A stretch of 35,638 nucleotides of DNA from Lactobacillus jensenii DSM 20557 (GTDB lineage: Bacteria; Bacillota; Bacilli; Lactobacillales; Lactobacillaceae). Within the stretch, counting starts at the first letter, position 1; every line of letters starts with the position of its first letter. Shown here one piece after another: positions 26,240 to 33,603 of this stretch. The notes under the pieces are model-generated. The model made no database searches and was not told the origin of the DNA. It saw only the letters and a list, made by a program, of their open reading frames with translations. Position numbers and translations under genes: made by a program. The DNA is taken from the NCBI RefSeq assembly GCF_001436455.1, contig NZ_AYYU01000014.1, positions 1,091 to 36,728 on the forward strand, given 5' to 3'.

Positions 26240-27697
26240 TTACCACATACCAATCAATTTCATCCAAAGCAAACCAATCACACCATAAACTAAGATGTAA
26301 AGAAGGCCGAAGATAAAGCTTAGGTTCCACCATTCTTTTTGGTTTACATAACCCGAAGCAGATAAAACTGATGAAGCTGGGCTTGAATAGTGGGTAGTTG
26401 ACCCCATGATTGCTGAAAACATTGCCAAGAACTGAGCTGCTAAAACTTTTGGAGCTCCAGCAGAGACAGCCACGATTAACAATGGCAAGTACATAGCTGT
26501 GTTATGAGCAGTTGCACTTGCAAATAAGTAGTGCGTGTAGAATAAGATCAAGGCTAAAATCACCAAGACTAAGAGCCAATTCATCCCTTTTACACTTATT
26601 TCAATTTCTTTAGAAAGCCAGGCAATAAAGCCAAATTGGGTCAACTTTCCAGCCATAAAGACTAAGATTGATAACCAAATTAAGAGGTTCCAAGCACCTG
26701 TTTCTTTAAGAACATCCTTTGGAGTTAAAATTCCAAATAAAAGTAACAAAGTTAATGAAATAAAGGCAACAGTAGTTGCATCAAGCTTAATTGAACTTGA
26801 GAGCATCCATAATACTAAAGTCGCTGCAAAAATAATGGCCATAACTTTTTCTGGGGCGGTCATCTTCCCCATCTCTTGCAAATGCTCATTGGCCCATTCT
26901 TTAGCGTTAGGTGTTTCCTTAATCTGAGGTGGAAAAAGCTTATAAACCAAATATGGAACAATGACCAAACAGATAACTGCAGGAACAACGCTCGCAGCAA
27001 GCCAGCCCATCCAATTTAAGTTAATTCCGGCCTTACCTGCTAGCGAAACAGCAATTAAGTTAGGTGCACAAGCTGTCATAAACATCGATGAAGTAATGAT
27101 ATTTGTTTGAAATTCTGTAAAAACTAAATAAGCCCCCATCTTTTTACGTGAATCATCATTAGGATGAGAATCAAATGTATTAGCTAAAGAATTAATTAAC
27201 GGATATACAATACCACCGGCACGTGCCCCATTAGATGGTGTAGCAGGTGAAGTAATCAAGTCAATTGCTCCAATCGCATAACCTAAACCCAGTGATTTTT
27301 TACCAAACCACTTAATAAAATACAAAGCAATGCGTCTACCAAGGCCAGTTTTAATAATTCCTCGCGAAATCATAAAGGCCATAACAATTAACCAAGCTGA
27401 TGAATTAGAAAAGGCACTCAAGGCTCCTTTTTGGACTAATTTACCATCTTTCATCACATCAGCAATTGGCGCTAACCCTAAGCAGACAGTCATAGTAAAT
27501 CCGATTAACGTTACGCCAGCAATTGCCATTGGCTGAGTAATACATGCTGCAATAGTCGCAATAAAAATTGCCAACATATGCCAAGCATCAAGACTAATTC
27601 CAGCTGGACGTACTGGTGCAATAAACCAAATTACCAAGCCAATTACAACTGGTAAAATGAACTGCTTCCATTTGACTTTTTCAAATGTTTCCATCAT
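26240..27697 (-). CDS. DASS-family (SLC13) di/tricarboxylate transporter
   Basis: 485 aa, about 12 hydrophobic segments. Duplicated substrate/sodium-site regions are visible: AIDLITSPATPSNGARAGGIVYPL in the first half and ALILFYTHYLFASATAHNTAMYLPL...MGSTTHYSSPASSVLSASGYV in the second. This matches bacterial CitT/2-oxoglutarate-malate translocator-type proteins. It imports or exchanges a dicarboxylate across the membrane. With the neighbouring fumarate reductase-type enzyme, malate or fumarate in and succinate out is plausible. RBS GGAGG is six bases before ATG. A cre and a possible structured leader lie upstream. Confidence 0.92.
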   Translation of the reverse strand: MMETFEKVKWKQFILPVVIGLVIWFIAPVRPAGISLDAWHMLAIFIATIAACITQPMAIAGVTLIGFTMTVCLGLAPIADVMKDGKLVQKGALSAFSNSSAWLIVMAFMISRGIIKTGLGRRIALYFIKWFGKKSLGLGYAIGAIDLITSPATPSNGARAGGIVYPLINSLANTFDSHPNDDSRKKMGAYLVFTEFQTNIITSSMFMTACAPNLIAVSLAGKAGINLNWMGWLAASVVPAVICLVIVPYLVYKLFPPQIKETPNAKEWANEHLQEMGKMTAPEKVMAIIFAATLVLWMLSSSIKLDATTVAFISLTLLLLFGILTPKDVLKETGAWNLLIWLSILVFMAGKLTQFGFIAWLSKEIEISVKGMNWLLVLVILALILFYTHYLFASATAHNTAMYLPLLIVAVSAGAPKVLAAQFLAMFSAIMGSTTHYSSPASSVLSASGYVNQKEWWNLSFIFGLLYILVYGVIGLLWMKLIGMW

Positions 27698-27733
27698 AAA
27701 TCCTCCGTTATACTTAACAAAGCTATATCTATC

Positions 27734-27770
27734 ATTTTACAGAAAAAATCCATAAATGAAAACGCTCTTA
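27734..27770 (-). promoter_or_regulatory. Promoter and cre of the DASS transporter
   Basis: ATGAAAACGCTCTTA (27756-27770) matches the cre consensus with one mismatch. It overlaps a possible minus-strand -35 TTTTCA, 17 bp before TAAAAT. Confidence 0.5.
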
Positions 27771-27783
27771 AGGAAAACACTAG

Positions 27784-27965
27784 CAAAAAATAAAAAGGCC
27801 CTATCTAAAATAAGATAAGAACCTTTTGCCACGTAGGGGTATTACAACGAGGACTTGGGAAATACAATAAGGTTAATTTTCAATCTGAGAGTTTCTAAAA
27901 TATTAACCTTAATATTACTCTATCATTGCTTCAGGCGCCCATTAATAAGATGTATTTATATATAT
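27784..27965 (-). ncRNA. Possible structured leader or small RNA ending in a terminator
   Basis: No protein gene is visible between the DASS start and csbD-type gene. Read on the minus strand, the stretch has paired elements: AAGGTTAAT (27902-27910) with ATTAACCTT (27869-27877), and GTATT (27861-27865) with AATAC (27839-27843). A terminator-like hairpin follows (27793-27827, AAAAGG.../...CCTTTT) with a U-rich tail. It ends ~90 nt before the DASS start codon. It could be a cis-acting attenuator of the transporter or an independent sRNA. I do not recognise a known riboswitch class, and it lacks the T-box sequence. Confidence 0.4.
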
Positions 27966-28004
27966 TCCACTTTTGCTTATATTATTCTATCTTTTTTAGC
28001 AAAA

Positions 28005-28029
28005 ATAAAAAGCTTTCCTCTAAGAAAGC
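28005..28029 (-). terminator. Terminator downstream of the CsbD-like gene
   Basis: On the minus strand GCTTTC-TTAGAG-GAAAGC is followed by TTTTTATTTTT. A second inverted repeat (28067-28074 with 28096-28103, ACTCAATA/TATTGAGT) lies between it and the stop codon. Confidence 0.6.
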
Positions 28030-28132
28030 CCTTTACTAAAAAGTGGATTATTATTAAGAAAAGTTAACTCAATAAAAAAGCGCTATGACTGATGCTATTG
28101 AGTCAATATTTTAAACAGAGCATTAGTTAAAG

Positions 28133-28312
28133 CTAGTCATCAAGTTTTTCTTTGATTTCTTTAGCTTTATCCATTACATCTTCTTTTACATCATTAATTT
28201 TTTCTTTAGCCTTACCAAGTAAACCTTCAGCTTTACCTTGAGCTTCTCTGGCTTTATCACCAGTTAATTTACCTTCAACTTCCTTGGCTTTGCCTGCTAA
28301 TTTATCTGACAT
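28133..28312 (-). CDS. CsbD-family stress protein
   Basis: 59 aa, highly charged, low-complexity helical protein (MSDKLAGKAKEVEGKLTGDK..., repeated GKAKE/KAEG blocks, ending KEKLDD). The opening and the xGKxKExxGxxTGDxxxxxxGKxxxxxGxxK spacing match the CsbD-like family of general-stress proteins of unknown mechanism. RBS AGGAGGTG lies five bases before ATG. It is monocistronic, with a terminator-like hairpin downstream. Confidence 0.9.
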   Translation of the reverse strand: MSDKLAGKAKEVEGKLTGDKAREAQGKAEGLLGKAKEKINDVKEDVMDKAKEIKEKLDD

Positions 28313-28413
28313 ATGTCCACCTCCTAAATATATTTATAAGTACTTACATAACTAGTTTACCTTTGAAAATTTGATATATTCTCTTAAAATTCTTCTTTAT
28401 TTATAAATCATTA

Positions 28414-29292
28414 TTATAAGTGTTTTACTAATGTAGCAATTTGTTGATAGCGTTCTTTATAACTACTTCCTTTAGCAAAGACTAAATTAATTGAATGCTT
28501 AACGTTAAATTCTGGAATTGTTTTGATTTCTATCAGCTCATTTCTTTTTAAATCATCACCAATCAATTGTCGATACAAAAATGAAATACCTTCACCTTGT
28601 TTTAGCATTTCAATTACAGTGATAGGATTTCCAACTTCAATCACATTTTTAAAATCAGATAACGAAAAATTATGTGCTGCTAAGAGTTTTTCAAAAATAT
28701 CTCGGGTTCCACATCCTTCTGTCCCAATAAATAAAGGTTGCTTCAAAATATCCGACCATTGGTCAATGGGATAAGTTCTTGGATTAGTTACTAAAGTCAT
28801 TGGATAATCACTAAGCTTGTAAAAATCAAACTCAGACTTATCAAAATTTCCTTCAATTAATGCAAAATCTAATTCCCCTAATTTTATCTTTTCCAATAGA
28901 ATTTTTGTATTTGCAATATCTACTTTTGGAGTTTTCTCATCATTAATTGTTTTGGCAAGAAGATTGGGTAATAAAAAACTACTTAATGATAGAGAAGCTC
29001 CAATTGACAATCTTTTTTTATCATCTTTTTGTATTTCGGTCAGAACACGTGAACTATCAGAATTAATTCGTTGAACATATCCGACAAGTTCCATGGCCTT
29101 AGCTGTTAATTCAATACCTTTTCCTGATCGATAAAATAATCTAAATCCTAAGTCTTTTTCTAAACTATGAATCTGTTGAGAAACAGCGGGTTGGGAAATA
29201 AACAATTCCTTAGCTGTTAAAGTAAAAGACTTAGTTCTTACTAAGACAACGAGCGTTTTTAAGCGATAATCAAATAATGATGTTAAAACCAT
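28414..29292 (-). CDS. LysR-family transcriptional regulator
   Basis: 292 aa, standard length. N-terminal HTH: LKTLVVLVRTKSFTLTAKELFISQPAVSQQIHSLEKDLGFRLFYRSGKGIELTAKA. Effector domain ~90-292 (LSIGASLSLSSFLLPNLLAK, DFALIEGNFDKSEF, EVGNPITVIEMLKQGEGISFLYR). The last pattern is common in CysB/CysL/CbbR-like branches. RBS GGGAG is upstream. It has no adjacent metabolic gene in the same orientation, so the target is unknown; the DASS/flavoprotein set ~1-4 kb away is one candidate. Confidence 0.9.
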   Translation of the reverse strand: MVLTSLFDYRLKTLVVLVRTKSFTLTAKELFISQPAVSQQIHSLEKDLGFRLFYRSGKGIELTAKAMELVGYVQRINSDSSRVLTEIQKDDKKRLSIGASLSLSSFLLPNLLAKTINDEKTPKVDIANTKILLEKIKLGELDFALIEGNFDKSEFDFYKLSDYPMTLVTNPRTYPIDQWSDILKQPLFIGTEGCGTRDIFEKLLAAHNFSLSDFKNVIEVGNPITVIEMLKQGEGISFLYRQLIGDDLKRNELIEIKTIPEFNVKHSINLVFAKGSSYKERYQQIATLVKHL

Positions 29293-29659
29293 ACAGGTTT
29301 TCTCCCTTCTTTACATCAATTACTTTAAAAACTCTGCTCTTGAAATATTTATTTTCTTATTGTATCCCCTAATTGCCTATAATTATATCGAATTCTGTAC
29401 AAGGTACATAACAATATGCTTGTGCATTTTTTCATAAGTAAAAAATTGGCATATATACATTGTTGTTATGAATAACTGTCACTTTTACATTTATGATAAC
29501 AGTGTAATCAATTTAGTAATATGTTATTCATTTATAGTTTTTATCCCTTCAGATACGAACTTTTCCTACTCAAATGAACCCTAATACACATATCAAGTTA
29601 CTATATGAATTGATTACAACTCCAACCCGTATCACTCCCACGATACGGCCCAAAAGCAA
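29293..29659. other. Intergenic region with inverted repeats, no gene supported
   Basis: This 367-bp AT-rich stretch holds an imperfect nested inverted repeat at 29414-29454 (ATATGC, ATTTTTT / AAAAAAT, GCATAT). It also has a GC-rich hairpin CCGTATC...GATACGG around 29627-29648. Neither has a trailing U-run. No coding region with an RBS is visible. Confidence 0.6.
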
Positions 29660-29697
29660 AGAGGATAGTTCTCCCCCGAGCTATCCTCTCTTTTTTT
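29660..29697. terminator. Terminator of the LPQTG surface protein gene
   Basis: The stem AGAGGATAG / CTATCCTCT has a C-rich loop and T-rich flanks on both sides. It starts directly at the stop codon of the minus-strand surface protein. Confidence 0.85.
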
Positions 29698-31381
29698 ATT
29701 CTTTATTCTTTTTGACAAGTAAAATGGAGCAGATTACGGCAATCAGTCCAGTTACTAACGCAAATATAGTTGTAGTACCAGTTTGTGGTAACTCAGCTTC
29801 TTTTTTTGATGAAGTAGATGAACTACTCTTTTCTGACGTGCTTCCTTCACTATGCTTGTTGCTAGTTTCACTTGATGAAGTGCTTGATGATGAAGCAGAT
29901 GAACTTGAATTATTAGATTGCTTCTTTTTGTCAAGCACAGTTACTTTTGCCGTTTTAGTAACTATATCATTATCATTAATCTCATAACTATATTTGACAT
30001 GATAGACACCTGCTTTACTTGTATCAACATTATCTTCAACCTTATATTCATCACTCTTCAAAGTATGTTGATTAGTTAAAGCCATGGTACTTGGATTATA
30101 TGTAGAAACTTCTGCTTTAAGCAAGTTATCTGTATTGGTCCAATTTTCACCAACATTGATAGTTATATCTTTAGTGTCAAAAATTTGTTGAACCTGAACA
30201 TAGAATGGATTCTCTGTAGGCGTTACGTCGCTACCACTATAATCAATAATCCAATTACTATCACTTGCAGGTGAATATTTATATTGTTCCCAAATTTCAC
30301 GACCATTTGGCTGGATGTTAACGCTATAGCCATCATTTTTTATTGCGTCAAAAATGCGCCTAATTTTAATTGCATAAATGCCATCAGTGTACAGATCCCG
30401 ACTAGATGGATAACTTGAACCAAAGTTATAATAAATAAAGTCGTCTGCCGTAATTGCTGGTAATAATTTTTCAATATCAGCCGGCACGGAAGTATAAACT
30501 CTTGTTCCATCTGCCATAAAGCTCAAAGTTTTTGCCTGATATTTCTTTAAATCTGCCTGTGCAATAATCTGTTCAAGCCGAGTAATTTCCTTACCAACTC
30601 TAGCAATTAAATGACCATCATATGTAGTTTGAATTTCACCATTTTTGTAGTAATAAAATGATTGGCCAACAGAAAATTGTCGCAGTCCAATATTAGAAAT
30701 GATACTCTTTTCAGCAGTATTATTGGCTAAAGCTGTCAGCTGATCTTGCATGCGATTATAATTTGCAACAGCAAGTGGTATTTTTCCAGAGAAGCTTTGC
30801 TTAGGTGCTAAGTACCCATCAATTTTTATACCAATGATTTGATCCCAAGTAAAACCAGGATTTTCCCTTGCTAAGCGATCTAAATTTCGATATTTTCCTT
30901 GCTTAATGGCATATTGAATTTTTTCATTTTTGAGGCCAAAACTTAAGCCAGTTTCCGGAACTTGACTTGAATCAAGGACCACATCAACCTTATTAGGATC
31001 GGGATTACTTCCTTTGTAGAACTTTGGCAATACTATAGCTTGGATAAAATGCTGTTCTTCATTCGTTGTGTTCTCAACATTAGCTAATGCATAAAATTTC
31101 CCCTGAGTTTTATCCAAATCAACTATCGATGAACTAGTTGATTGAAGGCTAGAATCTTGCATAGTCTGAATTGCTGTTCCATGCTTTAGTCCGGCAACTT
31201 CTTCAGAATATGCACCTACCCCTGTATTGTTAACTAAGCTTGCTCCTAGACTTTGATTGCTAGCTGTATTTACATTACTTTCTGCTAAAGCTTGCTTAGG
31301 CATTGCAGTAACAACCCCTGTAGTTAACATTACACTAGTTAATGCTATCGCAGTATTTCGTCTAAACAAGTTATTTTTCAT
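29696..31381 (-). CDS. LPQTG cell-wall anchored surface protein
   Basis: 561 aa. The signal peptide (1-~33) ends ALA-E. The ~50-410 region I do not recognise; it includes a Tyr-rich stretch VGQSFYYYKNGEIQTTYDGHLIARVG. An Ig-like/Big_3-type module lies at ~410-485 (FDTKDITINVGENWT...LLKAEV...VDTSKAGVYHVKYSYEINDNDIVTKTAKVTVL). A Ser-rich wall-spanning linker follows, then the sortase signal LPQTG at 531-535, a hydrophobic segment and a KKNKE tail. Sortase A would attach it to peptidoglycan. RBS GGGGAG precedes ATG. It is monocistronic, between its own terminator and the aminotransferase terminator. Confidence 0.92.
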   Translation of the reverse strand: MKNNLFRRNTAIALTSVMLTTGVVTAMPKQALAESNVNTASNQSLGASLVNNTGVGAYSEEVAGLKHGTAIQTMQDSSLQSTSSSIVDLDKTQGKFYALANVENTTNEEQHFIQAIVLPKFYKGSNPDPNKVDVVLDSSQVPETGLSFGLKNEKIQYAIKQGKYRNLDRLARENPGFTWDQIIGIKIDGYLAPKQSFSGKIPLAVANYNRMQDQLTALANNTAEKSIISNIGLRQFSVGQSFYYYKNGEIQTTYDGHLIARVGKEITRLEQIIAQADLKKYQAKTLSFMADGTRVYTSVPADIEKLLPAITADDFIYYNFGSSYPSSRDLYTDGIYAIKIRRIFDAIKNDGYSVNIQPNGREIWEQYKYSPASDSNWIIDYSGSDVTPTENPFYVQVQQIFDTKDITINVGENWTNTDNLLKAEVSTYNPSTMALTNQHTLKSDEYKVEDNVDTSKAGVYHVKYSYEINDNDIVTKTAKVTVLDKKKQSNNSSSSASSSSTSSSETSNKHSEGSTSEKSSSSTSSKKEAELPQTGTTTIFALVTGLIAVICSILLVKKNKE

Positions 31382-31489
31382 AATTTGCTATTCTCCCCTA
31401 TCTATATAAATAATATATACAACTAGAATATCGGAGAAATCGGCAAATTCTTATTGAAATAATTAATGATAAAGAACTTATTAATTATA

Positions 31490-31514
31490 AAAGCCAGCCT
31501 CAAGGGTTGGCTTT
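31490..31514 (-). terminator. Terminator of the aminotransferase gene
   Basis: AAAGCCAGCC-TCAAG-GGTTGGCTTT forms a 10-bp stem (one G-T pair). It is just downstream of the aminotransferase stop at 31519 on the minus strand. Confidence 0.85.
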
Positions 31515-31518
31515 CAAT

Positions 31519-32694
31519 TTATTGCTTAATAAAATTATTGATTCTCTCAAATGCTTCTTTAACTCGATTTACATCAGCTGCATAACTAATTCGCAAGTGA
31601 TTTGGATAACCAAAAGCTTCACCTGGGACAGTAGCTACGCCTTCTTGTTCAAGTAAAGCTAGGGCAAACTCGTTAGCTGTTTTATAACCCGTTAACTTTA
31701 AAGCTTCACTAATATCTGGGAAAAGATAAAAAGCCCCTTGCGGCTTTTCTGATAATTTAAAACCAGTCACATTGTCTAGCAATGGTACCAAAATATTTAA
31801 CCGTTGTTCATATTCACTCCGCATTTCTTCAACGCAAGCTTGGTCACCAGTTAGAGCAGCTAGTGCGGCATATTGACTAACTGCTGATAAGTTACTAGTT
31901 GAGTGACTAAGTAGCGAATTAACGGCCTTTATCATCTCACTGCTACCTGCAATATAGCCTACTCTCCAACCAGTCATTGCATAAGTCTTACTTAATCCAT
32001 CAACTAAAATTACATTTTGTCTAATAGCTTCATCTAAATCTAAAAGTGACGTAAATTTCGTTTGATTATAAACAAGTTTGCCATAAATATCATCCGCAAT
32101 AATTGTTATTTGACGCTCTGCAGCCCATTTTCCAATTGCTTCAAGTTCTGAACGCGAATAAACCTGTCCAGAAGGATTATTAGGTGAATTAATAATTAAC
32201 ATCTTAGTTTTGTGATGAGTATATTTTTGTAAATCAGCTGGTGTAACTTTTAACCCTTTTTTTGGTTTTACAAAAATCGGCTTAGCCTCTGCAAGCTTAA
32301 CTTGCTCACCATATGAAACCCAGTAAGGTAAAGGAATCAAGACTTCATCTTCTGGATTAAGTAAAACTTGCGCTAAAACATATAAGGCATACTTAGCACC
32401 AGTAGTAACTGCAATATTTTGATTAGAAAAATGTGTTTTATGTTCTGAATTGATTTTATCGACAATTTTTTCTTTAAGTTCTAATAAGCCTCCAGCTGGC
32501 GTGTATGAATCAGTTTTGCTTTTCTTAATTGCATCAACGGCAGCTTGACCAATAAAATCTGGAGTATTGAAGTCAGGTTCTCCAATTGAAAGATTGATAA
32601 CGTCTCTGCCTTGCATTGCTAGTTCCTTAGCACGACTTGACAAAGCCATAGTTGCTGAAGGAGTTACTGCTTGAATTCGTTTTGATAATCTCAT
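31519..32694 (-). CDS. Class I PLP-dependent aminotransferase (aspartate/aromatic type)
   Basis: 391 aa, usual length. The PLP Lys is Lys236 in VDGLSKTYAMTGWRVGY. SPNNPSG (170-176) and DDIYGKL (201-207) supply Asn172/173, Asp201 and Tyr204 for the cofactor. A C-terminal substrate Arg is in NHLRISYA. It transfers amino groups between amino acids and 2-oxoacids; the subfamily I-gamma pattern fits aspartate or aromatic amino acid aminotransferase. It stands alone between terminators. Confidence 0.92.
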   Translation of the reverse strand: MRLSKRIQAVTPSATMALSSRAKELAMQGRDVINLSIGEPDFNTPDFIGQAAVDAIKKSKTDSYTPAGGLLELKEKIVDKINSEHKTHFSNQNIAVTTGAKYALYVLAQVLLNPEDEVLIPLPYWVSYGEQVKLAEAKPIFVKPKKGLKVTPADLQKYTHHKTKMLIINSPNNPSGQVYSRSELEAIGKWAAERQITIIADDIYGKLVYNQTKFTSLLDLDEAIRQNVILVDGLSKTYAMTGWRVGYIAGSSEMIKAVNSLLSHSTSNLSAVSQYAALAALTGDQACVEEMRSEYEQRLNILVPLLDNVTGFKLSEKPQGAFYLFPDISEALKLTGYKTANEFALALLEQEGVATVPGEAFGYPNHLRISYAADVNRVKEAFERINNFIKQ

Positions 32695-32765
32695 TTTCCC
32701 ACCTCTAATTTAATTGAATTTATTTTTAAGATTATATCATAGCTTTATTTTAGAAAGTAAAATTA

Positions 32766-32794
32766 TTGACTTATAATTTTCTACACTTTACAAT
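32766..32794 (+). promoter_or_regulatory. Promoter of antisense RNA, copy 1
   Basis: TTGACT (32766-32771), 17-bp spacer, TACAAT (32789-32794). This is close to the sigma-A consensus and is kept identical in the second copy. Predicted start is about 32801. Confidence 0.75.
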
Positions 32795-32800
32795 TGAATT

Positions 32801-32934
32801 ATCGAAAGTGAAAAAAGAGGCATCACATGTCATGATGCCTCTGGAGCTTAAGCGTCACTTCCGGCTGTTTTATTTATTTTTTATTGTGATAAAAACAACC
32901 ATCAGCTTTGCAGAGCTAAGACGGTTGTTTTTTT
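32801..32934 (+). ncRNA. Candidate antitoxin RNA, copy 1
   Basis: The RNA would run from the TTGACT/TACAAT promoter to the hairpin at 32891-32934 (AAAAACAACC.../...GGTTGTTTTTTT), about 130 nt. It has a 5' hairpin (32816-32842) and is fully antisense to the 3' third of the small-peptide mRNA, including its last ~20 codons and 3' UTR. No ORF with an RBS is on this strand. The antitoxin role is inferred from this architecture. Confidence 0.6.
32816..32842 (-). terminator. Terminator of the small-peptide mRNA, copy 1
   Basis: On the minus strand AGAGGCATCA-TGACATG-TGATGCCTCT is followed by TTTTT. The stem is a perfect 10 bp. Confidence 0.85.
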
Positions 32935-33016
32935 CTACCTTCTTTTGGTCATAATAAATGTACCAATTCAAGGCAAACTGGCATGCTGCAACCAGCAACG
33001 TTAGCCATTCTAACAA
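32870..33016 (-). CDS. Candidate type I toxin peptide, copy 1
   Basis: 48 aa starting at TTG (33016): hydrophobic N-terminal segment EWLTLLVAACQFALNWYIYY, then a basic tail DQKKVEKNNR and a further hydrophobic C-terminus. AAAGGAG lies 12 nt upstream of TTG; a closer ATG at 33025 is out of frame and stops after four codons. The reading frame is supported by comparison with copy 2: substitutions in 33009-32975 are synonymous or Val-to-Ile in this frame but change residues in the other. The C-terminal codons overlap the bidirectional hairpin at 32891-32934. A single membrane-spanning toxin is inferred. It does not show the Fst/Lpt pattern. Confidence 0.65.
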   Translation of the reverse strand: MLEWLTLLVAACQFALNWYIYYDQKKVEKNNRLSSAKLMVVFITIKNK

Positions 33017-33147
33017 AAAAACATTTTCTCCTTTCAATAGATTTCGTTAATGCAGCGATTGTCTGAATCATCTACATCACCTACTTTCTACTACCTGTCC
33101 AAATAAAGCAGCCAGAAGGAGTCGCCTTAACTAAGCTCCATTACATG

Positions 33148-33176
33148 ATTTTACAGGATATGGCTTTCCCGAACAA
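33148..33176 (-). promoter_or_regulatory. Promoter of the small-peptide mRNA, copy 1
   Basis: On the minus strand TTGTTC (33176-33171), 17-bp spacer, TAAAAT (33153-33148). Identical in copy 2. The predicted start (~33141) puts TGGAGCTTA at the very 5' end of the RNA and gives a ~125-nt leader. Confidence 0.7.
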
Positions 33177-33195
33177 GCGTTTTAGATAAAAATTA

Positions 33196-33224
33196 TTGAC
33201 TTATAATTTTCTACACCTTACAAT
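33196..33224 (+). promoter_or_regulatory. Promoter of antisense RNA, copy 2
   Basis: TTGACT (33196-33201), 17-bp spacer, TACAAT (33219-33224), the same hexamers as copy 1. It lies back to back with the copy 1 mRNA promoter (33148-33176). Confidence 0.75.
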
Positions 33225-33230
33225 TGAATT

Positions 33231-33360
33231 ATCGAAAGTGAAAAAAGAGGCATCACATGCCATGATGCCTCTGGAGCTTAAGCGTCACTTCCGGCTGTTT
33301 TATTTTTTAATTATAACCAAAACAACCATCAGCTTGCCAGAGCTAAGACGGTTGTTTTTT
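33231..33360 (+). ncRNA. Candidate antitoxin RNA, copy 2
   Basis: Same layout as copy 1: 5' hairpin at 33246-33272, end at the hairpin 33319-33360 followed by a U-run. It differs from copy 1 mainly in the A/T-rich stretch around 33300-33320 and in the loop of the 5' hairpin. Confidence 0.6.
33246..33272 (-). terminator. Terminator of the small-peptide mRNA, copy 2
   Basis: The stem AGAGGCATCA/TGATGCCTCT is as in copy 1, with a one-base loop change (TGGCATG for TGACATG on the minus strand) and a U-run. Confidence 0.85.
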
Positions 33361-33443
33361 TCTGCCTTCTTTTGGTCATAATAAATGTACCAATTCAAGG
33401 CAAACTGACACGCTGCAATTAGCAGCGTTAGCCATTCTAACAA
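33300..33443 (-). CDS. Candidate type I toxin peptide, copy 2
   Basis: 47 aa from TTG (33443), with the same AAAGGAG context as copy 1. Its hydrophobic segment is EWLTLLIAACQFALNWYIYY (one Val-to-Ile change), the tail is DQKKAEKNNR, and the extreme C-terminus differs (MVVLVIIKK against MVVFITIKNK). The last part again overlaps a bidirectional hairpin. The variable C-terminus and the conserved N-terminal segment suggest the N-terminal part is functional. Confidence 0.65.
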   Translation of the reverse strand: MLEWLTLLIAACQFALNWYIYYDQKKAEKNNRLSSGKLMVVLVIIKK

Positions 33444-33574
33444 AACAGCATTTTCTCCTTTCAATAGATTTCGTTAATGCAACAATTGCTTGAATCATCT
33501 ACATCATCTACTTTCTACTACCTGTCCAAATAAAGCAGCCAGAAGGAGACGCCTTAACTAAGCTCCATTACATG

Positions 33575-33603
33575 ATTTTACAGGATATGGCTTTCCCGAA
33601 CAA
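33575..33603 (-). promoter_or_regulatory. Promoter of the small-peptide mRNA, copy 2
   Basis: TTGTTC (33603-33598), 17-bp spacer, TAAAAT (33580-33575) on the minus strand, identical to copy 1. Confidence 0.7.

Noticed and set aside
27784-27965. T-box or known riboswitch ahead of the DASS gene
   Set aside because: The T-box sequence is absent and I could not match the stems to a known class, so it is left as an unassigned structured region.
27855-28067. 70-codon plus-strand frame in the gap before the CsbD-like gene
   Set aside because: No RBS, and it covers several hairpins; structured RNA or spacer is more likely.
29574-29987. 137-codon plus-strand frame over the C-terminus of the LPQTG protein
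   Set aside because: It is a shadow of the Ser-rich and LPQTG codons on the other strand and lacks an RBS.
32949-33071. 40-codon minus-strand frame overlapping the candidate toxin
   Set aside because: Differences between the two copies alter its residues while preserving those of the TTG frame, and its SD is weakened in copy 2. It may be a leader frame but is not called as a protein.
32766-33381. Two plus-strand open frames of 61-62 codons within the duplicated locus
   Set aside because: They begin at TTG of the -35 hexamer of the plus-strand promoter, have no ribosome binding site and run through two terminator hairpins.
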